DNA from: Aradus depressus
Taxonomy: Eukaryota; Arthropoda; Insecta; Hemiptera; Aradidae
Length of the DNA stretch: 64,000 nucleotides
Reading direction: 5' to 3'
Assembly: GCA_963662175.1 (NCBI GenBank)
Contig: OY759214.1
Span: forward strand, 13,888,001 to 13,952,000
The position numbers and the translations under genes were made by a program. This document shows, in pieces, positions 39,375-48,154 of the stretch. Each line of letters begins with the position of its first letter. The stretch's first letter is position 1. The notes under the pieces were generated by a model. The model was given only the letters and a program-made list of their open reading frames with translations, was not told where the DNA came from and did not search any database.

Positions 39375-39678
39375 CAGTTAGCAGATAGGAAAATTATGTA
39401 ATCGGTCAAAAATTCGATGCGGAGTTTTCAAGGGAATTACATGTTTTCTCACCTCGATTCCAAATATGAAAAAAAAAAATATGTGTATCGTGAACACGAT
39501 AATTTTCGAGAGAATGAATGTATCGAGACGAAATTTTATGTGTATTCAACGGCATGAAGTCCCGCATAGGGATGATAACTATTAATCTTCAGTCAAGTCG
39601 GCCAAAGGAAAGGGGGGAATCTTGCAAAAACTTTAATAACTGCCGTTGTAATGAATGAAATGTGACATGAAATTTCAT
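39375..39678 (+). repeat. Periodic repeat, left part, split by an insertion
   Basis: It shows family start words (AAAATTATGTAATCGGTCAA, ATTCGATGCGGAGTTTTC) and modules up to the 12-bp ATGAAATTTCAT, continuing after the foldback insertion at 41178-41380. Confidence 0.6.
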
Positions 39679-39752
39679 AAACAATCGGACCTCACTGTAA
39701 GGATAACCAATAAAAAAGAAAATTAACACCTTCCTTACAAAATAGACTTTAT

Positions 39753-39795
39753 TAATTAATGCATTTCGAACGCAGAAGCGTTCATCATCAGAGCT
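39753..39795 (-). ncRNA. Hammerhead-like ribozyme motif, left arm
   Basis: The inverse of the motif at 41081-41123: CUGAUGA, U, GAACGC-UUCU-GCGUUC, GAA, AUGCAU, U. The six-pair stem II is perfect. Confidence 0.45.
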
Positions 39796-40022
39796 ACATA
39801 TAAACTGTAAACAATAGTTCAGAATCAAAACTGCTCTTAATTGAGTCAACAACAATCGATTAGTAGGTACCAAAATTAGTATGAATATGAATAAAACATA
39901 TTTTTTTTAAAAAATTAAATTAAAATCAAGTAAGAATTATGAAGGAAACATTGCACCTAAATATCAAATTAATAAATACCATTCCTTAAATTAATTGTTC
40001 CACTATTAATATTGCACTGTAA

Positions 40023-40738
40023 GGCCTCATTCAGACGAGTGACTTTTGTCACGGTGACTTTTCTGAAAATGTCGCCGTGACATTGAGGTATTCACACGGT
40101 GAGGCGACTGTCACGGTGACTTTAAAGAAAATCTTGAGACCAGTCTAAAAATGGATGTCGTCGAGGTTGCAGCTTTTTGTGCTCTGGTTATAAGAAATCG
40201 TAAAAAGAATAGAAAAAAAAAAATACTGGGTCCGTCCAATTTTCTATGAACGATTTTTAAAAGGTAAATTTTATACTTTGCACGAGAAATTGAAGGGATA
40301 TCCCAATTAATTTTTTGGATATTATAGAATCAGTTTGGAAAGCTTTGACAGTTTGCTTTGTATATCTTCTTCACATACACTGATGTTAGAGTCATCCATT
40401 GTAGAAACAAAATGCACAAACAATTGGTAATATTTACAAATAATATATTATTTATTGAAATACAAAAATAAAATATTTTCATCAAGTTTTTTTCCAAACA
40501 ACAGAAAACAATATAACCAAATTACAACCTTCCTTGGCGACAACTGTCACTTTGCATGTGAACAGGACGGGAGTGACTTTTTTGTTACGTCGAGTCACCT
40601 GCTCAAGGTGACTTGTCAGCACAACAAAGTCACTCGGCTGTCACGTCGCCTCGTGTATACACCGCCATTAGGCTTCAATACTCAAGGTGGAGAGTGACAA
40701 AATGTTGCGTGACAAAAGTCACTCGTGTGAATGGGGCC
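40023..40738. mobile_element. Deleted PIF/Harbinger-like transposon
   Basis: The 30-bp termini (GGCCTCATTCAGACGAGTGA, then CTTTTGTCAC, against GGCCCCATTCACACGAGTGA, then CTTTTGTCAC) match at 28 positions. A TAA duplication flanks them (40020-40022, 40739-40741), as usual for Harbinger. The interior retains a decayed transposase N-terminus in shifting frames (MDVVEVAAFCALVIRNRK, then FYTLHEKLKGYPN, FFGYYRIS) that resembles the start of HARBI1-type nucleases. The catalytic part is gone. Confidence 0.85.
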
Positions 40739-41080
40739 TAAGAGATTATAACACTCCATACAAACTAGATGTGGGTATGGGGCCATTATCCAGGTTCATC
40801 AAGTTGATATGTGGTCCCATACCCACATCTAGTTTGTATGGAGTGTTATAATCTGTTACAGTGCAATATTAATAGTGGAACAATTAATTTAAGGAATGGT
40901 ATTTAGTAATTTGACATTTAGGTGCAATGTTTCCTTCATAATTCTTATTTGATTTTAATTTATTTTTTTAAAAATATGTTTCATTGATATTCATACTAAT
41001 TTTGGTACCTACTAACCGATTGTTGTTAGACTCAATTAAGAGCAGTTTTGATTCTGAACTATTGTTTACAGTTTATATGT

Positions 41081-41123
41081 AGCTCTGATGATGAACGCTT
41101 CTGCGTTCGAAATGCATTAATTA
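41081..41123 (+). ncRNA. Hammerhead-like ribozyme motif, right arm
   Basis: CUGAUGA (41085-41091), U, stem II GAACGC-UUCU-GCGUUC (41093-41108), GAA, palindromic AUGCAU (41112-41117), U, then AAUUA. Stem I is imperfect (first pair formed, second not). Confidence 0.5.
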
Positions 41124-41177
41124 ATAAAGTCTATTTTGTAAGGAAGGTGTTAATTTTCTTTTTTAATGAAATTTCAT

Positions 41178-41380
41178 ATTTGAATTCAAAACCTCAAGGG
41201 AGGGGGATCTGAGGGGGCTCAAATCAAAAACCCCAATAACTGCCGATGTAATGAATGTATCGACACAAAATTTAGTATGAGGCCCCTATGTAAGTCAACT
41301 ATTGAATATTATCGCAAACGCTCGTTTTAGAGGGGGAGACAAAAGTTATTTGATTAATTCGGTCTGGGGAAGTATTGGTG
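41178..41380 (+). repeat. Periodic repeat, right part
   Basis: It continues the copy broken at 39678 (AAAACCTCAAGGGAGGGGGA, ACTGCCGATGTAATGAATG) and ends GGTCTGGGGAAGTATTGG. Confidence 0.55.
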
Positions 41381-41389
41381 GTTCATCGT

Positions 41390-42430
41390 CTTTTTTTTTT
41401 TTTTGTGCGATTCTTTAACTAGATATTAACGAAGGGAAAATCAAAACTCAGCATTTGCCAATTAACAGAAGCTGTTGGTTAAGGGGTAAGGTTGCTATTC
41501 TGAACAGCACATCTCGGCTTCTTATTCGACAGCCTCGAACTAACTTTTTTTTTTTTCATTTTCATATCCTTAAGCGCAAAGGTCGATAATAAAAAGAAAC
41601 AGAGAAAACATAAAATTTATATACATTTATTTATAAACAAAAAAAAAATGAAATCAAATATAAAGATATACATAAATAATAAACAAAATTTATTTTGATT
41701 TACAAATGTATAAAATTTATCATTCAACTAAAATAAAGTGAAATTTAATTTATCATTTTTGCTCAAAGACTTCTTTCATTTTGATTACTATATACTGGTA
41801 TTCAGAAAATAATCGTACAAATACTACAAATTTGTTCAAATAAATTAATTTAATTCTAACTACAATCGCAACATAATATTAAACTTAAATAACTGACACA
41901 AACAAAAAAAATCCTTACTACCCTGCTTAATTAGTGCTATACGAGTGCAAAAATAAATAGTACAGGCCAGAACCAGAAAAAAGGTACATCTTTTTTTTGG
42001 TGCAGGTGAACTAAAGGCGTGAATAGATTTGCTAAGAAGTAAGATTTTTAAATTGCCAAAAGGTGAGTTCAATAAAACTTGAGGAATCTTTATCTAGAGT
42101 GAAAAAGTGTGACCTGGGCATGCGCAGAAACTGCATCATTCAAAATTGAATATGAAATTGAGAAGATGGAACACGTCCTATTTTTTGTAATTTTTCAATA
42201 ACAGGGGAATGCACAAAAGCCACATCAGACTGAAATCATGTTTAACTGTTGTGGGTTTGTCTATTTTAACGCATTATTTCCCTTAGTAGTGATCCACAGA
42301 CATGGGCACTTTTGTACTTCTTATTTGAGTAACTAATAACAAAAAATATATAATATGATTATTTATTTCAAATAATTTATTGATTTTAATTTGAAAATAA
42401 AATGTTAATATCACATTTATTTGACAAACA
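41390..42430. other. AT-rich intergenic sequence
   Basis: No gene or bounded repeat was recognised. It lies between the TMEM183 terminal exon and the pogo-like element. Confidence 0.35.
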
Positions 42431-42438
42431 TAATATAT

Positions 42439-43263
42439 ATAGTCAAAACCTTGTATAACGAGGTACCGTCTATAACTACGAAATACCGAGAAAAACTTGG
42501 GTTCGCCAAAACAAATTACATTCGCCATTACAAATTACAGAAAAAATATTCCTTATTACGACAGTGGATATAACGACGACATTGGCTGTAGTAACGCTAG
42601 TTTAGACAACTTCAAAAACTCGTCTATAACGACGGACAGAATATAAACAAAACATCAAGTTAGAGATAATTGGATACATAATTGTTTGGAGATCTATTCA
42701 GTTCATAGAATCATAAAAGATATGAAGTTTCTTTAAACTTAATTTTCAATTACCCTCAGTTGTTAGTGTTTTGTAAAAGTGTCAACATAACGTGTAAAAG
42801 AAAATCTCTGACCGTAGAAGAAAAAGCGAACATATTTTGGCGGCTGGAAAAGGGTAAGACAAATTCTACTTTATCAAAAGAATTCGGTGTTTCCCACGCA
42901 ACAATTTCTACCGTGTGGGCCAATAAAGAAAAACAAAAAAGTTATGAGAAGGAATATTTTTCTGCAAAGAAAATTCGGATCTAGACAATGCGTTGCTGCA
43001 ATGGTTTAAGGCTCATCGAAAGAAAAATGTTCCTATTAACGGACCGATTTTACTCTTCAACTTTCTTCCAACTCTTTAATGTAAGTGCTATTTTTTAAAT
43101 AAATATAATGTGTTGTTTTTAAGAAATTGAGTTTTTCAAACCTTTATTCCATTATTGTTTTGACCTTCCATTTGTTATTGATGCGATTGAAAAAAAAGAA
43201 GTGTGAATTAAAAGACCAGATTTTCCTATCCCCTTGGAGGTCGTTATAGACGATTTTGACTAT
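42439..43263 (+). mobile_element. Internally deleted pogo/Tigger-like transposon
   Basis: The termini ATAGTCAAAACCTTGTATAA and ATAGTCAAAATCGTCTATAA (inverse of the right end) are flanked by TA-rich target sequence. CGTCTATAACGACGG recurs subterminally. The gene retains only the N-terminal DNA-binding part and lacks the DDE catalytic domain. Confidence 0.75.
42760..43077 (+). pseudogene. pogo/CENP-B-type transposase N-terminal fragment
   Basis: RKSLTVEEKANIFWRLEKGK then LSKEFGVSHATISTVW is a psq/CENP-B helix-turn-helix. After one frameshift near 42975, DLDNALLQWFKAHRKKNVPI with NGPILL gives the second CENP-B-type DNA-binding domain. A stop follows, so the protein is truncated and non-catalytic. 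Confidence 0.8.
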
Positions 43264-43351
43264 ATATTTTCCATTAAGTTATAATATAACTTAAAAAATG
43301 AAAACATTACCATACATATATTATATGTATGGTAATGTTTTCATTTTTAAC

Positions 43352-43482
43352 AACTTCTAAGTTGAGGAACGCGGACTTCATAACTAGACCTGACGATGGT
43401 ATAAAACCGAAACCGGTAGTTATATGTATATATATCTTTAGTGGAATAGACAATATTTCAAAAAATAAGTTTGTTTTATTCA
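43352..43482 (+). mobile_element. Single-arm member of the foldback family
   Basis: It opens CTTCTAAGTTGAGGAACGCG and closes AAATAAGTTTGTTTTATT. TTCATTTTTAAC flanks it at 43340-43351 and 43483-43494. It has one arm only, so the palindrome is not required for mobility or was lost. Confidence 0.8.
43386..43422 (+). ncRNA. Hammerhead-like ribozyme motif
   Basis: UAGAC, CUGACGA (43390-43396), U, hairpin GGU-AUAAA-ACC, GAA, palindromic ACCGGU (43412-43417), A, GUUA. Stem I pairs at C-G, A-U and G-U. Confidence 0.5.
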
Positions 43483-43494
43483 TTCATTTTTAAC

Positions 43495-44674
43495 GTTTCC
43501 ATTTAACGTTTTGTTTCCATTTATGCCCTTAAATCTTGATTGTTTCGTTGAAAGTGAAACAGTCAAAAAAAATTCTTTTTGCTCTATCACACTTAATTTT
43601 TAGCATTTTTTATACATTTGTGGTACAAAAATGTCATATTTTTTCAACTGGGACAAAGCAGTTGTGAACTACCTCTGTGTAATATCCACGATTATTATTT
43701 TCGTTGTTTAAAATATAAAATGAGCCTATATCTTTGTTTGAAAAAATTGTATACATCACAGTCTCTTATCTCGTTAAAAACAAATAACAATAATTTATAA
43801 CTCCTTGGTTCTAACCCAGGCATAAATAATTCATTCTAGAAATACGGCAATATCAACAAATAGACACACGCTGTATAGAAAACTTTCAGTTATTAACATT
43901 CATATAGAAATTATTTCACCAAATTTTAACCGTTGATTTAATTTATATATTATTATTTATATTGATTTAATTTTCTTCGTTGCTCAAAAGACATATTGCT
44001 ATCACACAACTGTAAAAACTCGATTTATGAAAGAACGAGTTTCAAGTAGAAATAAAATTACGTCAAAATTATTAATAAAATAGAATTCTGAAGAAAGAGA
44101 AGGCTTGTGACCGACAAATATCTTTCTAATTTGTTTAAACAATTTAATTATGTGTTTGCAAATCATGTTTTGTATAAACACAACTTTTTACACGCTTTTG
44201 CATTTCAGATTTTTTTAAATAATTCTCATATATCCCAATAATCAATAATCTGAAAAACCGAAGCCTTGTTTTTCGCGAATTTAGAAGAACTCTAACGAAT
44301 TTGATATATATTACTATATACTTACATATATAATGTATCAAATAATAATAAAAATATCTACTTAATAGGTAATTTCACAGAATTTTTGTCATCAAATCTG
44401 AAACAGTTAACAGTTATAAGAGAAGAAAAAAAAAAAAAGTAATATAAAAAGTACTTATGGGATATAAATTAAAAACTACCAATTATTTTTTTAATTAAAA
44501 CTGATAATTTATATTTCTTTTTTGTGTAAAATTACCTCAATACTCGCTGGTCAGTAACTGTAACGTCTTATAAGGACGCTATGTGTGAAAATTTTATATT
44601 TATAGATAACTAAAATTCTACACAATGGAAAAAAATAAATAAAATAATAGTTACAAGGTTTGTTTTCGTTACAG
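43495..44674. other. AT-rich intergenic sequence
   Basis: No gene or element was recognised. I searched it for the missing TMEM183 membrane-segment exon and did not find it. Confidence 0.35.
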
Positions 44675-44752
44675 CTATCGATGGACAATATCTATAGCGA
44701 CATGCGAGTGACGTACAGGTTCCTCCACCACAAATGTGTGAATCTTGCTAGA
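44675..44752 (+). CDS. TMEM183: Displaced TMEM183-like exon (26 codons)
   Basis: Acceptor TTTTCGTTACAG and donor AGA|GTAAGT bound exactly 26 codons, phase 0 to 0. The peptide contains MDNIYSDMRVTYRF, resembling INVSTDMRHHRVRLVF, which lies between the membrane segment and the C-terminus in human TMEM183A. It would join in phase to both exon 6 and the terminal exon, yet it sits 7.6 kb after the terminal exon on the same strand. The homology call rests on a short match. Confidence 0.5.
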
Positions 44753-46200
44753 GTAAGTTAAGTTAAACTTAATCTGAGAATTACTTACTTAAATATATAT
44801 CCTGGTGGTATAGTATGGTGTCCGTTCAAAAAAGTATATAGTCCCACATACAAAAACAGTAAAATTTATGTAATTACCTTATAGTGATCAATTAAACACC
44901 CGCTGAATGTATTTCCGCAGCTCAAATTGTATGTATTAAGTTTCCGTTCTACTCCATCTACAAATATCTTTCATATCGAAACGATCATTACATCGAGAGC
45001 TATTGAGTTTTTGGAAATAATAAATAAAATTTATCTTTATCTTTGGTCGCAATAGACGAAAAAAAATGGGTGATCTTACTTAGCAAGATCAGAATTGCAA
45101 ACGAGATCTGAATATACAAAAGATGGTGTTGATACATTGATTTATGTATTTACTTAACGAATCGCATAATAAGTATTCTTAAGTAGACTTACTCTTAAAA
45201 AAAAAAAATCTTGTTTCATATTCAAAAACATTACTTGATACATAGCTTTTATTTTTACTTTTTTATTCTCCATAGATATCCTTTCTAAGGTCCGTCGAAT
45301 CTGTTTTAATCAACATTTTTTTTATTTATTTACTAAAATTTATTTTTCTTGTTTTTCTCTTTTATGTATTTTATTACCATTTTATTTATTTATATTTATA
45401 TATATATATTCTTGTTTTTTTTATCCTTTCTTTATGTCGCACATTGTTACCTGAGAAGGAGGCTTAAGAACGTCCCGAAATGTCGTCGTGAAAAAAAGCA
45501 CTTACGGAAAAGTTATCAAAAATTATTTTCTTAATTTCAATTAAATTAAAACATTTATTTACTGTATTTATTTATTTATTTCATTTCATTTTTTAGTGGT
45601 ATACTTATGACTTATCCTATTGGCATGTTATGGAAATACATATATTATTATTATAGCGTGGCTTGGAATATTGTAAAAAATCCATCCATGAGTGACGTGT
45701 TGCCGACAACTGCATTAATTCATTTTTTGTTATCGTAAACATACAGATAGACATGACATTTTCAAATTTTGGGAGTTGGAAAACATTACAATCTGATGAA
45801 AATTCCTTCGGGAATTAAAGATATCTTTCTAAGTCTATTCTTGTCAGGAGATATACCGATTTATACGGACATCACAACTTACATTTATGTACATAACTAA
45901 AGAATAATAAATTATACTAACAAATTAGTGAGAAAAAAAAAAAAAAATGGGGAAATATTTACAAAGAGAAGGAAAACACCGTTGAAGATGACACTTACAT
46001 AGAAAATGTATGTAGTTGAGACAACAAACTTCTTTGGTCAATCATAACTTATGAACACCCACGAAGCAATATGGGATATTGGAAATTCTTCAGCTGAAAA
46101 CAAAACAAAATTAATTATTATTGTAGAAAACATTTAGGAAAAGAAACAGACCAGAGACCAGGAGTTAAGAGAATTACATCTCTTCGATGATCCTCAAAAC
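44753..46200. other. AT-rich intergenic sequence
   Basis: No coding signal is seen. A weak CUGAGA..CGAAA-like string occurs at 45450-45490 without clean stems. Confidence 0.3.
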
Positions 46201-46330
46201 GTATATAACTCTTCTAAGTTGAGGAACGCGGACATATTGTGGAATTTGTAATAAATAAATAAAACAAACTTATTTTTTGAAATGTTGTCTATTCCACTAA
46301 AGATATAATTATATTATTTTATAAAAATAA

Positions 46331-46366
46331 AACTACCGGTTTCGGCCTCACACCATCGTCAGGTCT
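46331..46366 (-). ncRNA. Hammerhead-like ribozyme motif, left arm
   Basis: Inverse of the right-arm motif, with the same CUGACGA-U-GGU..GCC-GAA-ACCGGU-A order. Confidence 0.5.
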
Positions 46367-46393
46367 AGTTATGAACTAGTTATGTTCATAACT

Positions 46394-46430
46394 AGACCTG
46401 ACGATGGTGTGAGGCCGAAACCGGTAGTTT
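46394..46430 (+). ncRNA. Hammerhead-like ribozyme motif, right arm
   Basis: AGAC, CUGACGA (46398-46404), U, stem II GGU-GUGAG-GCC, GAA, palindromic ACCGGU (46420-46425), A as possible cleavage base, GUUU pairing with AGAC (C-G, A-U, G-U, A-U). Confidence 0.55.
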
Positions 46431-46709
46431 TATTTTTATAAATATCTTTAGTGGAATAGACAATATTTCAAAAAATAAGTTTGTTTTATTTATTGTATAT
46501 AACTCTGCTTGAAAATAAATCATTGAATATAGTAAAAAAATAAGTGGGAGGGTGGGAGTAAGAGAAAATTTAACATCTTGGCTCTCGGCTCCTTGGCTTC
46601 AAGAAAGAAAACAATTTGATTTCATACACTAGAAAAATATTGTGTTCAATTCAATTTCTTGAAGATAATACTTAAATTTTTTTGCAGATATATTGTGAAA
46701 CACTTAATA

Positions 46710-47225
46710 AAATAAAGAAAAACGTACGTTTTAAAAAAAAATATTGCTTATTTCACTAAATATACATATATAATAGGGTCGCCCGAAAGTACTCCCATAT
46801 TATAGGTTAGGTTAGGTTTTATGACTCATGCCCGGGCTTTAACAACGAGGTCATATCGCCTACTACCAGAGCGCTCTTTCGTCACTCTGGTGGACATGAG
46901 CCCGACTCTACTGTGGGAGTCCTAAGTTTTGCCTACCCTAAATTTTTTATTCATCTAGGGTAGGGGTCTTTAACGAGTACCTGACATCGTACAGGCTCGG
47001 GACCATCGCTTAACGTCCCATCCGAAGGACGGCGTGCTTAAGTTTATTTTACCTCCCAGATAAAATAAACTAAGGGTCTCGGTCGGGTTACGAACCCACG
47101 ACCTTGAGCTCAGAAGTCAAGCACGCATACCACTGAGCTACCGGCGCCCTCTCCCATATTATATATATTTTCTGAAATAGACAATATTGTTTTTAAAAAC
47201 ATACGTTTTTCTTTATTTTTTCTTG
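46710..47225. mobile_element. Foldback element interrupted by a SINE
   Basis: The arms (AATAAAGAAAAACGTACG and inverse ACATACGTTTTTCTTTATT, AAATAGACAATATT) flank a SINE. Only the 3' half of the ribozyme core (GAAAGTACTCCCAT, 46784-46799) survives. Confidence 0.7.
46805..47151 (-). mobile_element. Full-length SINE with 12-bp target duplication
   Basis: On the minus strand it runs from GAGGGCGCCGGTAGCTCAGT through a near-standard B box to CATAAAACCTAACCTAAC. TCCCATATTATA flanks it at 46793-46804 and 47152-47163. It is the best reference copy of the family here. Confidence 0.92.
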
Positions 47226-47366
47226 AAGATAACTTTAGATCATTAATTTTATTTAAAATGTTATCTTCTGCAACATTTACTTAAAGAGCAAATTTAAGCC
47301 TGTTAAAAAAAAAATATTTTGGCTATAACTTTCTAAGGAAGTATTTGTGGTATCCATGTTAAAGGA

Positions 47367-47775
47367 ACTTTTTTCATATTTTAGTCTCTATTATATACTA
47401 ACAAAGTATTGCCCAACATTTTGGTTACATTCTGTACGTTGAACAACTTTTTTCATATTTTAGTCTCTATTATATACTAACAAAGTATTGCCCAACATTT
47501 TGGTTACATTCTGTACGTTGAACAACTTTTTTCATATTTTAGTCTCTATTATACACTAACAAAGTATTGCCCAACATTTTGGTTACATTCTGTACGTTGA
47601 ACAACTTTTTTCATATTTTAGTCTCTATTATATACTAACAAAGTATTGCCCAACATTTTGGTTACATTCTGTACGTTGAACAACTTTTTTCATATTTTAG
47701 TCTCTATTATATACTAACAAAGTATTGCCCAACATTTTGGTTACATTCTGTACGTTGAACAACTTTTTTCAGTCT
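47367..47775. repeat. Tandem array, 79-bp unit, five copies
   Basis: ACTTTTTTCATATTTTAGTC starts at 47367, 47446, 47525, 47604 and 47683, with a partial sixth at 47762. The copies are nearly identical (one TATATAC to TATACAC change). It lies 0.2 kb beyond the SCAP stop codon. Confidence 0.95.
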
Positions 47776-47840
47776 ATATTACTAATTGTAAGTAGAACAA
47801 TTTGGTTGCTAATGGTTACTAACTATTATTAAGTGTTTCA

Positions 47841-47925
47841 TGTTCATGGCCACCAGAGCGACGAAAGAGCGCTCTGTTAGCAGGCAATATGACCTACTAG
47901 TTGAAGCCAGGACAAGAGTCACAAA
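47841..47925 (+). mobile_element. SINE 3' fragment
   Basis: CACCAGAGCGACGAAAGAGC through AGTTGAAGCCAGGACAAG matches the SINE 3' body. It may lie in the SCAP 3' UTR. Confidence 0.7.
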
Positions 47926-47974
47926 CAACAACAGAGAAATGTATACTGTATGAAACTTACCTATAGTGAAGTGT

Positions 47975-48154
47975 TTAGTCGGACTTGTCCCTGACTAGAG
48001 GGAAGCAGACGATCCGGAGAGTGTTGCCATAGTCGCAGGCCACACCCGACCTAAGAGGGAGGATCTGTGAGACGGAGACGAACTGGTCTTGGTGTCCAAG
48101 TCGAACCAGACGGACAGCCTCCCCGCTCCGTACGTCCCGAACCACCAGCGAACC
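47975..48154 (-). CDS. SCAP: SCAP terminal exon
   Basis: SLVVRDVRSGEAVRLVRLG then QILPLRSGVACDYGNTLRIV matches [39 protein letters not shown]. The TAA is at 47977-47975. No clear AATAAA was found in the next 200 bases. Confidence 0.93.
   Translation of the reverse strand, partial: GSLVVRDVRSGEAVRLVRLGHQDQFVSVSQILPLRSGVACDYGNTLRIVCFPLVRDKSD

Larger units (their letters stand above)
39679..41165. mobile_element. Large foldback element with nested Harbinger insertion
   Basis: Arms of about 315 bp (39711-40022 and 40853-41165) are inverse copies, extended by an inner hairpin (AACACTCCATACAAACTAG, then ATGTGGGTATGGG, inverted at 40810-40850). ATGAAATTTCAT flanks it at 39667-39678 and 41166-41177, a 12-bp duplication. 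Each arm has a hammerhead-like core. A 716-bp Harbinger-like element interrupts the left arm. Confidence 0.85.
46213..46494. mobile_element. Complete foldback element with 12-bp target duplication
   Basis: GTATATAACTCT flanks it at 46201-46212 and 46495-46506. Left arm: TCTAAGTTGAGGAACGCGG, then TTTGAAATATTGTCTATTCC-type sequence and an inverted ribozyme core. Right arm: its inverse, ending AAATAAGTTTGTTTTATT. Arms meet at a short centre (TAGTTATGAACTAG). This is the best-preserved member at 282 bp. Confidence 0.88.
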
